Source: Nansenia antarctica (taxonomy: Eukaryota > Chordata > Actinopteri > Argentiniformes > Microstomatidae). From it: DNA of 64,000 bases. Location of the stretch: assembly GCA_963989245.1 (NCBI GenBank), contig CAXDII010000424.1, forward strand, positions 92,501-156,500. Direction: 5' to 3'. A program made the position numbers and the translations under genes. Below, in pieces: positions 21,246 through 44,898 of the stretch (positions are counted from its first letter, which is position 1; each line of letters starts with the position of its first letter). Under the pieces are notes generated by a model, which saw only the letters and a list, made by a program, of their open reading frames with translations, was not told where the DNA came from and ran no database searches.

Positions 21246-23140
21246 CAGAAGCGCAAATAGTGTAACATGATAAAACATGTGATATAAGAACATGACGATG
21301 ATAGTAAATAGGTACAGGATGGAATGTAGGTTACCCCCTCTTTCTGTAGATGAAGGGCGATTCTTATAGAAAATCATTCAGATTTTCATGATTGTTTAAC
21401 CCTCTCCTGAGGTAGCCTACTATTTCAATTAATTAAGATGTAACAGGATTCTGACTCTTAGCTGTTGATGGTGAACTGACTAACTCTTTTTGTTTACAAA
21501 CAAATCAGATAAGTGTATGTAATTGTGTGTCCCCATAAACCAAGTAAGCATATAAACCCATATACAAACAAAATACAAAGGACAGCATTTTAGAAGGAAT
21601 AGCAAAAATGTGTTCCTTTTATTTTCATATATATTGTGTGCTATAGTATGTGTTTGGGTTTGTGGTATGTGTATGTGTGTGTGTTTGTGTGTACAAAACA
21701 AAAATAACAAATCAGGTTGAAACAAACACAAACCTTACTTAAACACTCAATGAAAAATAATATAGAAAGTTCAAGTCCAGAGTTCTAGGTTTAACGTTTT
21801 AGGTTTACCAAGCGCTTGGATTTGTTGGTGCACTATATGAAAGACAAATAAGTCCCAATTGGTATCACTGATACGGTAAATCCCAATTAGCCTACTCACG
21901 GTTCCAGGTGGAGGTGAAGCAAATGCGGTAGCGACGAAGGAAGATGGGTTGGGTTGGCGCGTTGCACACGCGGACTCAGTCCTTCTGGTGGCAATGTGGA
22001 TAACAATCCTCGGAGTTCAGTCTTAGGGTACAAGTCGCTGCTTGCTACCCTACTCGGTAGCTGTAAACGTCCACGGTTTGATTGTTGACAACAGTTTACC
22101 CATAGTAGCCTAAAGTGTTTGGTGTGTTATGTGTTATATGATCTGTGTGATCACAAGATAGTTTGATAGCGTTTATTATTTTCCTGGTTGAATGTCCAGT
22201 GTTATATTGTGGTGCTATTTTATCTGCATTCTATGGTTATTTAAAAATAAACATTATATGTATACTTTTTCTACCACTGCCTCTGTGGGAGTTCATTTAA
22301 ATGTGACAGGACATGTGTGGGAAACCCAGCTAGTATACCACCCCGCCACATACTCATGAACAATAATACTTTACTTGTGTCTCATATGAATGAAGCCTTA
22401 TGTAAATGATTCAATGTGTATCAAATTGTTATTGAGCGAGTGACATGACCTTTGGGACATGTCATCATGACCTGGGGAAAAGATGATCTCATCACTAAAT
22501 TGTACCACGTCGTTGAAATCAGACTGGATCAATAAATGGTGGAGGTGTGGTCCTCACATGGAAATGTACTCATCACCATGACAACAACCAGTCAGTCATC
22601 TGAGGCCCTATGACAACCAATACCTCATATGAAACTGTATATAATTCTGATGTATCAATGTATCAATTTAGAACCAAATCTGGGTTGCTTTTGTTATGAT
22701 AAATAAAAACCTGTATCCATCTGACTCCCTAGTCTCCTGAGAATTAATTTCTACCACACTGTGTTGAGATTGGCTTATTAAACATTTAAAGTTTAAATAA
22801 TTCCATGGATCTTGCTGGCTTTGGTCCAAGTTAGAATAGTTATTGCTTTAATTAAGGTGATATACTTTGGGGGTCATTTAAGAGATAGCTTTACTTTCTT
22901 AATGTGATTGGTGTGAGTATGGAGAGGTGTCAATGGATTTGTAAGGTTAAAGTTTCCCGTAATCAAATTGTGCTCAATTACGTCTGCGATTAGGGAGAGG
23001 TTATTGTGGGAGCCAATTAATGGAGGAGGCGTAATGTTCAACAGAGCTCTCCCAATATTAACTCTAAAATAAAACGTCATGAAGGTACGCTTTAGGACAT
23101 GTACTTGTACTGTTAATTCATGATAAATATGTTTAAATAT
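21246..23140. other. Gene-poor intergenic sequence
   Basis: AT-rich, with a short GT run at 21,670-21,695. No coding exon, RNA gene or clear transposon boundary was recognised. It precedes the slc19a3-like gene and may contain its promoter and non-coding first exon, neither of which can be placed. Confidence 0.4.
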
Positions 23141-23144
23141 TTTG

Positions 23145-23482
23145 CTAACATATCAGCCCAATAGAGCTCTCAGGTCTTTTGCTAGAATATCAGCCCAGTA
23201 GAGCTCTCAGGTCTTCTGACGCTGGTTTTCTCTGTGTACCACATGTACAAAAGAAGAGGTTTGGTGAGGCTGCATTCTCATTTTATGCACCCAGATTGTG
23301 TCTTCACTGCCAGTTTACATTAGGGATGCAACCTCAGCACATACTGTATGTTCAAGTCAAGACTAAAAACCCATCTTTTTAATATTGCCTTTAAATGACT
23401 AAATAATTAAATTATGATTATATAATGATTGGAGCACTTTGAGCTGCAACGTTTGCAGGAAACGTGCTATACAAATAAAAAG

Positions 23483-23521
<39 letters not shown>

Positions 23522-23525
23522 GGCC
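23145..23525 (+). mobile_element. 3' end of an L2/Rex-like LINE
   Basis: The + strand reads RALRSSDAGFLCVPHVQKKR and FGEAAFSFYAPRL, the conserved C-terminus of an L2-like LINE ORF. A 3' tail with a GAGCACTTTGAG...CGTGCTATACAAATAAA stem-loop follows, ending in (TTA)n at 23,487-23,520. Two copies of a GAGCTCTCAGGTCTT-containing unit at its start match the 37-bp minisatellite at 49.7-50.6 kb. Confidence 0.85.
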
Positions 23526-23905
23526 TATTATTATAAAGATAACGTTTTTTTCCACACGCAGGCTTTCTTAGGCATTGTTCTGTCCAACTACTGTTGAAAT
23601 CCATTTGATATTTATGACTGATTTATGACTGATAGCATAGCATGCCGCATGTTAAAGATTAAATGGGTACGCCTCCCTCTGCCTCACGTTGTATTCACCG
23701 CATATCTCAGTCTGAGCAGGAATGTGGGCCATCAGTGGTGCACTTTGAGCAGGTCGCTGACTGACTGACTGACTGAGCTAACCGATTACATAAACACAAC
23801 TTAAGACGACTCCCATACAATGACTAGGTAGAGGCAGGACTAATGATAGTGCATGGAGGACCAAACCTGGTCAGGTAAACCAGTAGCCTTGTGTGACACG
23901 TGGAG

Positions 23906-24797
23906 ATGGAAACTGTGAAGCGATGGAAGGCAGGATGGGGCTATCCCACAGGTGTGCTCTGCACCTACGGGTTCTTCAGTACTGTGAAACCTCTGGAACC
24001 CTTCCTGTTCACATACCTGACGGGGCCAGACAAGAACCTGACAGTGGAACAGGTAATAATAATAACAACAATTCATTGTATTTATATAACACTTTTCCGG
24101 GGCTCAAAGACACTGAACAGGTACAGTAACAACTTCAGCGCAGTCTCTCTTTTAAGAGCAGTTTCAGACCGTGTTTAAATATGCCACTTTATGCAATCCT
24201 TATCCATTTGATCTCTCAATCAAGTGTGTGAGGTTAAAGGTTAAAGGTTAAAGGTTAAAGACAGACACGGTTTTACAAGCTTATGATGTATTAAAAATAT
24301 GAGAAACCCACTCTGGGTTCCAGTCTTTTGACTTAAGTGACCTTTGAACTCCAGGTGACCAATGAAATCTTCCCTGTGTGGACTTACTCTTACCTGGCCG
24401 TGCTGGTCCCTGTGTTTCTGCTCACCGATTGGCTCCGCTACAAGCCGGTAGTGGTGTTCCAGTGTACCAACCTCACAGTGACGACAGCCATGTTGCTGTG
24501 GGTCCAGGGTGTGGCAGCCATGCAGGCCATGCAGTTCTTCTACGGCGTGGTGACAGCCAGCGAGGTGGCCTACTTCTCCTACGTCTACAGCGTGGTGGAC
24601 GTGGAACACTACCGCAAGGTAATTACCGAAAAATGACGGTTGAGAGAGGACGCTGGCGTTGCTTGTTCGCGGCTTCTCCACCCGAAATCTAGGTGTAATT
24701 GCAGTATACAGAGTAGATTGTCCTACAAAGACACTTAGATTTAGTTTTCAGTTTGTAAAGCGTCTTTGAGTGTCTAGAAAAGCGCTATAAGTCTAAT

Positions 24798-24837
<40 letters not shown>

Positions 24838-26939
24838 GGCCACGTCTTACTGCCGCAGCGTGCAGCTGCTGGGCTACACCGTGGGCTCCGTGTCGGGACA
24901 GCTGCTGGTCAGCTTCAGCCTCATGTCCTACCACAACATCCTGGTCCTGACCCTGGTGTTGACCTCCATCGCTCTGGTGACTTCCTGCTTCCTGCCTATG
25001 CCGCAGAGGAGCATGTTCTTCCACCGCGGTCCGGGTGACGATAGAGAGGGGAAGCGTACGACTGGAACTATCGAGAGAAACACTAAAATGGACCCGCATG
25101 AGCAGCTAGCGTTGCCAGGAGGAGGGGACGTGATTGAGGGTCCTGGGGGGCCAGTAAGGGCAGGAGGAGGGGACGTTATTGAGGGTCCTGGGGGGCCAGG
25201 AAGGGCAGGAGGAGGGGACGTGATTGGCGGTCCTGGGGGGCCAGTAAGGGCAGGAGGCTGCTGTCGGGCTCTCCTCCAGCTGTGGCGAGACTTCCTCCAG
25301 TGCTATTCCACCAAGCAGCTGGTGTACTGGTCGGTGTGGTGGGCGCTGGCCACCTGCGGGTACAACCAGACAGTCAACTACGTCCAGGTGCTGTGGGAAC
25401 ACGTGGAGCCCTCCCACAACTTCACAGTCTACAACGGAGGGGTGGAGGCTGTGTCCAATCTGTTTGGTGAGTATAGCTCCCGTAGACATCTTTAGACTTC
25501 AAACAAACCCAGTAAACAAAGAGTCCAAAAGACGTCCTCAGGGAAGCCGGAATGTGGGCTCAGATGACGTCTTTCTTTTCTGGACGTCCTAGAAAGACGT
25601 AATCTGGACGTCCTAGAAAGATGTCACCTGGACGTCCTAAAAAGACGTCAACTGGACGTCGTAGAAAGACGTCATCTGGACCCACATTCCGGCTTCCCTG
25701 GAGGACGTCTTTTGGGACTCTTTGTTTACTGGGGAAAACCACACAATAACAAAAAACTATCAAACCATAAAGCAAGTTTGTGAAAATATACTGAGGAAAA
25801 TACATTACAGAACGTTGTTATTTATCCAAAATAACACGAGATAAAGAATCATAAAGAGTTGATCAGTTCAGATAAACGTAAGTGTTCCCTAAAGGTGCGG
25901 TGACGGCCTACGGCATAGGCTTCACGCAGGTGGACTGGGCCCAGTGGGGGGAGGTGGCTCTGGGGTCCTTCTCTGGGCTGGGGGCCGCCGCACTCTTCCT
26001 CATGACCTTCACCAGCAGCATCTGGGTGTGCTACGCCGGTTACATCGTCTTCAAGTGCTTCTACATGCTGCTTATTACCATAGCCATGTGAGTTTTTCTC
26101 CAAGACATACCAGGAAAACAAATGCCAACTTCTTAAAAAGGTCACCGTTCGCCAGCTTCTGTCTTTACCATAGGTTCCAAATCGCTGCTGACCTGTCGAT
26201 GGAGAGATACGCACTGATCTTTGGATCGAACAACTTCGGTGCTTTGGTCCTTCAGACGATCCTCACGTTAGTGGTGGTGGACAGCAGAGGTCTGGGCCTG
26301 GACATCATACCACAGGTGAGTCTGTTGTTCAGGGACAAACGCAGAAGTCCCTTCTTTGCTTTTAAGCTAAACATTTCCAAGAGCGAAAACAAAACACGGC
26401 GCAGCAGCTTTCAGTCACACTGCCGCATGCTCCTGGTAGAAACCCCCTGAAGAAATCGAACAGGCCCAAACCCTTAAAATAGTTAAATCTAACCTAAAAA
26501 CCTTCATGTTTTGCAAGAGTTATGATTAAACACAAACACTTCTATCAATGTCTTTTTTCCATTAACTATTGTCTTATTAAATGTTTTATCTATTTACTTC
26601 TTATATTTGCTTTTATTCATTGTCATTTTTATTTTCTTACTATGCTCCTGTTGCTGTATTTTTAAATAATGTATGTAAAGCACTTTGAATTGCCCCTGTT
26701 GTACGAAATGTGCCATACAAATAAACTTGCCTTGCCTTAAAAAGTACAGAAATGTATTCAGACCCCAGTCTCCATTTCTCTTGCAGTTCACCATATACGG
26801 AAGCTACTTCACGGCTATCAGTGTCATTTTCTTTCTGAAGGGTGTGTTCACTATTCTGAGAGCCCGGCAAAGCCACAAAGACTCTTTCCCTATAGAAGAG
26901 CGCCCCCCAGAGGACACTTGCCTTGAACACAGACTCTGA
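23906..26939 (+). CDS. slc19a3: Thiamine transporter, SLC19A3-like (508 aa, six coding exons)
   Basis: Exons 23,906-24,052, 24,355-24,618, 24,839-25,466, 25,895-26,087, 26,174-26,315 and 26,787-26,939 join in phase with GT-AG introns into 1527 nt, 508 codons plus TGA; human SLC19A3 is about 496. The start is the ATG at 23,906 (METVKRW), the first in frame. SLC19 landmarks: YLTGPDKNLTVEQ (first loop), NEIFPVWTYSYLAVLVPVF, LRYKPVVVFQ, YSYVYSVVDVEHYRK, FLPMPQRSMFFH, YWSVWWALATCGYNQ, YNGGVEAVSN, LSMERYALIFG and a final YGSYF segment. This 12-span major-facilitator protein imports thiamine at the plasma membrane. EHYRK and NEIFPVWTYSY favour SLC19A3 over SLC19A1; SLC19A2 is the main alternative. 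The loop between spans 6 and 7 carries three 15-residue repeats. It converges on agfg1. Confidence 0.93.
24737..24838 (+). mobile_element. LINE/SINE 3' tail ending at the slc19a3 exon 3 acceptor
   Basis: GTAAAGCGTCTTTGAGTGTC then AGAAAAGCGCTATAAG is the stem-loop tail shared by L2-type LINEs and V-SINEs of fish. It is followed by (TTA)n up to TTAAG, whose AG (24,837-24,838) is the splice acceptor of exon 3. Confidence 0.85.
25118..25252 (+). repeat. 45-bp coding minisatellite, three units, in slc19a3 exon 3
   Basis: Units at 25,118-25,162, 25,163-25,207 and 25,208-25,252 encode GGGDVIEGPGGPVRA and two variants (V to G; E to G). The period is a multiple of three, so the frame is kept. Confidence 0.95.
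25512..25730. mobile_element. Foldback MITE with AatII/CRE-like core in slc19a3 intron 3
   Basis: The left arm (AGTAAACAAAGAGTCC, then CAGGGAAGCCGGAATGTGGG) is the inverted complement of the right arm ending GGACTCTTTGTTTACT. The arms are about 60 bp. The centre holds four ~24-bp repeats with GACGTC/TGGACGTCC palindromes. No coding capacity. A target duplication is not clear. Confidence 0.85.
26420..26740 (+). mobile_element. LINE/SINE 3' tail in slc19a3 intron 5
   Basis: TGTAAAGCACTTTGAATTG and a following GTGCCATACAAATAAA form the same stem-loop tail type as the other L2-like 3' ends in the window. The flanking CTTGCCTTGCC marks its end. Confidence 0.75.
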
Positions 26940-28134
26940 CCAGAGGAAACCCGAGCACTGGCAGCCTGAATACATTTCAGAACGACAGGTCAGTTTGTCC
27001 CAGTGTTCGCCTTGTCAATAGTATAGCAGCTAGCTTCAAATTATTTAGACAGCGACATTTTTCAAATTGATAGAAATCTTTCATTTATACAACATGTTTC
27101 AATATATAGAGATGTACAGCAATACAAATAAACATTTTTTTCGTTCGATATTTCGTTAAAATTAATTTTAATATATATATACACATTAACTTAAATTTCA
27201 GTAACACCCAACAAAAGTGGTCTTCAGTCTATAGTCATGGTCCTGATTCACAGAGATTCTGAGAAAGTTCTTAGAAGTACTTCTATATTGCGCTAAAAAG
27301 TATTACCCAAGGAGGATTTGAAAAAATAAATTTGACCAACATTGGATTGTTTTTCTCAGAACGTTGCCAGGTAGGACTTATTCTTACTACAGTAGGAAGC
27401 GTTGTGAATACAGCCCCTGGTTGACACCTGGACCCCACACCAGGTGACTACAGCCCCTGGTTCCCACCTGGACCCCACACCAGGTGAAAGCACAGATGAG
27501 AGAGCACTGCCTCTTGATGACTTGTTGAATGGGCAGCAGAAGAGAGATTCCCCCCCCCCCCCCGCCCCTTTAGTCTCTTAAAAACAGAATACGTTGTCCT
27601 CTCGTCCTCTTTTTCTTTTCTGTAAAAATACTCTTTCCGATGCCGTACTGCACAAACTGCTTTTGGTTCTTTTACAGATACAGTAAACTCACAGTAGACC
27701 CCCAAGTTACCAGGTTACAGCTCTGCCTTAACAAACGCCGTGTGATAAAGATACAAATACTGATATGCACAAAGAGCTTCTATGTACATAACTGCAGCAT
27801 GATGGATGGGATATTTGCAATAAATTAAGTATGGGTCCAGTTTAAATATACATGTGGTGTCTGTTGAGGCCAGGACAGTTCATGGGTTAAATTGAGGACT
27901 TCATCAGGAGATCACCTCTTCCTCTTCCTCGGCACACCGCTACCGTGTGTTGTTTTGTTGCCGTAGACATTGTCACTGTTGCTTCATTGTTGTTTTTGTA
28001 GTTGTTGTTGTTCTTCTTCAATAAAAATACAACTTTTAGAAACGTTTTGGGTTTTAAAGCTATTTGTGAAACAAAACAACGAGACGTGAGTGTGCTGGTC
28101 GACACCCTCCTGTTGGTGCGGTCTGGTAGCGGCG
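26940..28134. other. Shared 3' region of the convergent slc19a3 and agfg1 genes
   Basis: No coding exon. A candidate slc19a3 polyadenylation signal AATAAA is at 27,127-27,132. A ~38-bp phrase beginning CTACAGCCCCTGG is duplicated at about 27,410-27,485. Poly(C) lies at 27,550-27,563. The agfg1 3' UTR should occupy the right part; no convincing minus-strand signal was located. Confidence 0.5.
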
Positions 28135-39643
<11,509 letters not shown>

Positions 39644-40849
39644 CTGGCACCCCCCAAGAGAGATAAAGGGGTTAACTCAATTAGAAACACACAACACATA
39701 CGGTCGGTACATTCAGGCAGTTCTTTTGTCACAACCATGCACCCCCCCCCCCCCCCCCCCCCCGCCCAACATTCCCAGAGGGACATAAGGCTTGAACTGA
39801 AACTGTCTGTCTTTCAACATGTGATAACCTACCATTATGTTCCTATTAAAATGCCCAAAAGTTGCTGTGTTGAACTTTTTACTGCCAGCGAATGAAATGG
39901 ATACATGGTGTACAGGTTTTTGCCCTTGCTTGCTTGCTTTGTGCCGGTGGTCCTGGCCTCCCCTGGGGGACCGCTGGGTACTGGTAAGCAAACTGGCTAG
40001 TAGTCGCTCTATTGGTAGAGGGCTGCAAGGGAATTTTTCCTGGCTACATAGTATACAGGTTTTTTACTTTTGCCTGCTCGCGGCTCTGTCAGTAGTGATT
40101 GATTGATTGACTGATTGACTGAACATTTTCATTGTGTGAAGCGCATTGAGTTGCATCTTGTAAGAAATGCGCTATACAAATAAAATTTGATTTGATTTGA
40201 TTTAGGAGAGCTAGCCAACTCTGTCCACCTACAGTAGCTAAAATATAATATACAACTGTACAACAAAGGATCATATTTTCAAATAAAGAAACTACTAAAA
40301 GGTAATTTACGCTCTGTTTCAGAGCTAAGCCCATTTCTAATAGACAATACATATTTGAGAAATATTATCTCAAAAACTATCAGAAGTCAGTGACACACTA
40401 TCCTCCCTAGACAAAATAGACCAATGATTTTGACACAGACCAAGATAAAATTAGACAAATATTCACCAACATTCGCAGAATATTACACAATGCAAAACAT
40501 TTTAATCGGATTCAATAGACTCTACACAGATTCCATTATACAAATAGAAGGCTGTTTTGAAAAGGGACTTGAATCGCCTTGAATTGTCTATGTGTCCACT
40601 TTGCCTAGCAGACACCCACGGTGTCTCATGCGTTCTGGCTGTGTCCGATTATCGAGAACTACTTTTAAAAAGCTCCCAGGTGATCCAAGATCTACACCAA
40701 ACGCAACATCTGATGCCACTCAACAAAATCCTTCAGCACAACCTTTGTATGGATTCTGATAGTAACAGAGATGGACCTGTATTGAAAAACAAAATTGGTG
40801 ACATATGAGACATTTCTACCATTGTCCCCTCCGGGGGGTGTGGCCTCCT
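39644..40849. other. Upstream agfg1 region without a recognised exon
   Basis: Poly(C) at 39,739-39,766. An L2/SINE-like tail (GAAATGCGCTATACAAATAAA) lies at 40,120-40,202, followed by short GATTT repeats. No ArfGAP zinc-finger coding sequence (paired C-x2-C) was seen on the minus strand. Confidence 0.5.
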
Positions 40850-41113
40850 TGGAGTGGACAGCACTTATATAGCGCCTTTATCCAAAGCGCTTTACAACGG
40901 CCTCTCATTCACCCATTCACACACACACATTCACACACCAATGGCGGCCAAGCTACCATGCAAGGCTCCGGCCCGCTCACTGGGAGCAATTTTGGGGTTC
41001 AGTGTCTTGCCCAAGGACACCTCGACATGTGGCCAGCCGGGGCTCGAACCGCCGATCTGCCAACCTTGCGATGATTAGATGCCGGCTCTACCTCCTGAAC
41101 CACAGCCGCCCCA
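40850..41113 (-). mobile_element. V-SINE-type SINE, near full length
   Basis: On the minus strand: tRNA-like head GGGGCGGCTGTGGTTCAGGA, B box GGTTCGAGCCCC, central block with CCTTGGGCAAGACACTGAAC, and a tail with GCGCTTTGGATAAAGGCGC. Related copies lie at 43,150 and 46,872. Confidence 0.88.
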
Positions 41114-41928
41114 GTGACGCTGTACTGTATCAGAGAAGATCCAGATATCCAACTTTCTTTTCAGACTGGGACACGTGCTGAGTAATGTGTCACCACAGCA
41201 GATCTAGGACAAGGACAGCAGAGTGTCACCAGGACTCCAAAGAGGAGGAGGAGGAGAGGAGGAGAGGAGGAGAGGAGGAGGAGGAGGAGAGGAGGAGAGG
41301 AGCGAGAGAGCAAGCAGCGAGCAGTTCTACTCCTGGTTAATGAACCCAGGTTCCCCCGCCCACTGCAAGACTAGGAGAGCTCACTGAGCTTATAGAAATA
41401 AAAACCCCACGATAAGTATTAGATCTGGGAGTCGATATGTTCAAGCAAGGCTACGTCATCATGTGTCGGTTAGGCTCTGTGTCTGCAAAATAACCCTGCT
41501 TGCACTAGCGCAACGGGTGTTCGACTACGAAAGTCTGAAAGTGTATTCTTTCGAGTGTGTGGGGGTTCTCTTGCGGTGTGTGAGCGATGTGTGTATGTGT
41601 GTGTGTGTGTGTGTGTGTTAGGAGGACTGTTTCCTGCCTCGATTTCCGCCCTTTCTGTGCAGGGCTCTGCTCCCCTGGGGTTGGGCAACAGCTTTTTCAC
41701 AGACACAGGCAGAAACCTCTCATACTCATTCACATCCATCTCATACTATCATCCATGGCCTGTTCACGCCAACCCCCCCCTGATGTTGAAGGGAGTCCAC
41801 ATTCAGCTCACTTCAAATCAGTTAGAAGAATAACTATACATGCCATCGATTGGCATGCACAAACTTAAGGCCTAAGTTTACCAGACACATGATTATATCA
41901 GTGCAGCTATATCAACCAGGCTGTTTGG

Positions 41929-41934
<6 letters not shown>
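41114..41934. other. Purine-rich repeat and unrecognised sequence
   Basis: (GGA)n-like at 41,233-41,302. Open frames of about 90 codons on both strands near 41,470-41,868 include a GT/CA run and show no family resemblance. Confidence 0.5.
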
Positions 41935-42002
<68 letters not shown>

Positions 42003-42042
42003 ACACACTGACACACTGACACACTGACACACTGACACACTG

Positions 42043-42071
<29 letters not shown>
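41935..42071. repeat. (AC)n microsatellite with (ACTGACAC)n core
   Basis: Pure AC to 42,000, six ACACTGAC units, then AC again to 42,070. Confidence 0.95.
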
Positions 42072-42077
<6 letters not shown>

Positions 42078-42113
42078 ACACCTGGAAGCTCAATAGAAAA
42101 ATTAGTCTCTAGA

Positions 42114-42790
42114 ACAGCGGTCTGGAACCTATGGCTCGCGAGCCATATATGGCTCTTCCGGTGACGGCATATGGCTCCCAGACAATTGGGTTGAAAAGTT
42201 TTTAAAAAAAAATAATAATAAATAAAAAAAATTGAACAAAATAATTTCAGTTTGGAACTGATTTTAAAATACTTGTGATATTGCGTAATAATACTGTGTC
42301 ATTTTAAAGTAAACAGAAATTAGAAGTTAATTTGAAGTTAAATTTCACGGGACTCTTCACGGGACCCATGACCCGTGACCCGTGGGTCGGGTCGGGAACC
42401 AATGTCTCGCGAGAGTGTCAGAGGTCGTTGTAAAGGTGAATAAATAAAAAACAATTTTGATCAGATAGTGAACTAGCTTATACGCTTCAACCCTTGTAAC
42501 GAGAAAGATGGCAAAAAGAAAAAAAGACGATGATTACCGTGCATTCCAGGCTGCGTGGACCGAGGAATTTGCATTTGTGGAGATCGCAGGATCTGCGGTA
42601 TGTCTAATATGCAATGATAAAATTGCATCGATGAAACGGTCAAATATAAAGCGGCACTTCGATACGCATCATGCTTCATTTGCATCGAAATATCCAGCTT
42701 TAGCCATGATGACTTCAGTCCTAAACAGCTCACACACAGTGTGTGCGATTGCAAAGCCCGAAATAAGCAGCACCACAGTAATAACGTGGA
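42114..42790 (+). mobile_element. hAT element fragment with N-terminal transposase exon
   Basis: The left end CAGCGGTCTGGAACCTATGG, with GGCTCGCGAGCC, is the typical start of a fish hAT family. The + frame from 42,508 (MAKRKKDDDYRAFQAAW) has a zinc-finger-like CLICN...H...H. The frame loses homology near 42,780, and no matching right end was found. Confidence 0.7.
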
Positions 42791-43149
42791 ACATTTCTGA
42801 TGGGGGCAAAGCGAACAAGGGGACAGCCAGGGTCATCTCAGAGTTAGACTGGGAGCAGCGTGACATATCAGGAAGGACAGGATCTATGATAATAACTTAA
42901 TCATAAACAAGGGAGGTACGCACACTTCCCCTTTCCTGCAATAATAAACCATTATCCTCTAATGGAAAACGACAGGTTGACCTCTCTAAGGCATTGAAGG
43001 GAAGGGAAATGGAAATTAAGCCTGTAACTCGACAGCGTTGTTGGATTCATCAGGACGAGCCTGAGCACTCTGAGCAAAGAGTCAACAGGAGTGCAAAGCG
43101 CACATGAACGTCTGTTCAGACTCCAGAGAGAGTGAGAGTTTGCTAAGAG

Positions 43150-43458
43150 CTCTGTATTGCACTAAATGGACTGCACTTATATAGACTGGCTTATAGAGAT
43201 ATACTTATATAGCGTCCTTTATCTAAAGCACTTTACGACGGCCTCTCATTCACCCATTCACACACACATTCACACACCAATGGCAAGGTAGGCAAGCTAC
43301 CATGCAAGGCGCTGGCCCGCTCACTGGGAGCAATTTGGAGTTCAGTGTCTTGCCCGAGGACACTTTGACATGTGGCCAGCCGGGGCTCGAACCGCCGATC
43401 TGCCGATCTTGCGATCATTAGAGGTAGATCATCTATCTCCTGCGCCACAGCCGCCCAA
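43150..43458 (-). mobile_element. V-SINE-type SINE
   Basis: Same organisation as the copy at 40,850: minus-strand head GGGCGGCTGTGGCGCAGGAG, B box GGTTCGAGCCCC, central block and 3' tail with GCTTTAGATAAAGGACGC. Confidence 0.88.
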
Positions 43459-43953
43459 GAGCTCTGTGTTGCACAAACTAGATATGAAAACAGCAGGTAG
43501 GGCCTACATGGTCTTTATATATACAGTATATAGATCAAACCTCACAATCAACTAACTAGGTCTACGCAACTGGATACCTCACACCATCTACAACACACTA
43601 TAGTACTGCATAAGACTAAGACTCATAAGATACTACAACACACTATAGTACTGCATGAGACTAAGATACTTAAGACACTTAAGAGGGGAATGTAGCATAA
43701 TCCTGAGCCTGAATCAGTGTGATTATAAAGAGCTTAGCATGATTACTCCATATAGCCTAGGCCAGGCCTATTCAATTAGCGGCCCGGGGGCCGCATGCGG
43801 CCCAGACGTGACCCCCGATTGGCCCAGCCATAAAAGCAGAGAAAAACGTATTTCGCAAGTGTTCAGAAATTCATGCAGAAATGTCTACTATAGTAGCCTA
43901 CAGAACGTGAATATAACACTCTAAACAAACTAAGCGGGGAGCTTAAAATAACA

Positions 43954-44643
43954 ATGGACAACGTGATGGCTACAATTACTTTTATTCGCTCCACTTCGAG
44001 CCTCCAACATCGCTTATTCCGCAAGCTGCTGTCAGAAATGTCTGCTCAGCACCACGATCTGCTTTTGCATAACGACGTCAGGTGGCTGTCCAAAGGCAAG
44101 GCACTGGAGCGTTTCTGTGATCTCAGAGAGGAGATTACAACTTTCCTCCGCAGCAGCAAGCAAACGAAGGCAGAAACACACTTGAATCGCATACTGGACG
44201 ACAACTTCATGGCTGATGTCTGCTTTCTGAGCGACATATTCAAACAACACCTGAATGACCTAAATGTGGGGCTACAAGGCAGAGACAAAACTGTGATTTA
44301 TCTTGTGGAACAGACGCGCGCGTTTCAAATCAAACTGGACCTTTTCGCGGCCGACTTCTGCACCGGCAGAATGCTGCATTTTCCTACACTCCGCAAATGC
44401 GTCTCATCCCCGGCACACATCACAGATGTGATGACTGATTTCATTGCGAGGTTGAAAGAGAACTTTGCTGGTCGACTGGATGGACTTGGGCGATGGGCTT
44501 TGCCAGAGACCCGTTCAATAGAAGGGGACTTATCCACCAGAGGAAAGGGAGTGGTGCCTTCCATCGACGAGGGGAAATTCATACTCGAACTTGTTGACAT
44601 GCAGTCATCCGTAACCATGGCACAGGAGCTTCGCACTAATTGA
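43954..44643 (+). pseudogene. hAT transposase C-terminal half, first block
   Basis: 230 codons reading HNDVRWLSKGKALERFCDLR (the conserved hAT region following the second catalytic motif), then a helical region with FQIKLDLFAADF. A premature stop TGA at 44,641-44,643 interrupts it just before the dimerisation block. It resembles the hAT group that gave rise to vertebrate ZBED/GTF2IRD2-type genes. The start is unlikely to be genuine, because the element lacks its N-terminal exon. Confidence 0.8.
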
Positions 44644-44670
44644 CCTGCGAAGTTTTGGAGTGATGTCAAC

Positions 44671-44898
44671 GTGCACCAGTTCCCTAACGTTAAGAAAGTA
44701 GCAATCCATGTGCTCAGTATGTTTGGATCAACATACACCTGTGAATCAAGCTTTTCACACATGAACACAATAAAAAGCAGCTCTCGTTGTTCCCTGACTG
44801 ACAGTACTCTTCACCAATGCCTTCGGATTGCATTGACATCTTATGAGCCAAATGTCACTGCTCTTGTTCAGAATAAAACATGTCACTTCTCACACTAA
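44671..44898 (+). pseudogene. hAT dimerisation domain, second block
   Basis: In frame with the preceding block after its stop: HQFPNVKKVAIHVLSMFGST, then YTCESSFSHMNTIKS and a Leu-rich end. This is the C-terminal hATC dimerisation motif. The stop is at 44,896-44,898. Confidence 0.82.

Noticed and set aside
41470..41739. 89-codon minus-strand ORF as a possible agfg1 first exon
   Set aside because: No paired C-x2-C zinc finger and no resemblance to the ArfGAP N-terminus.
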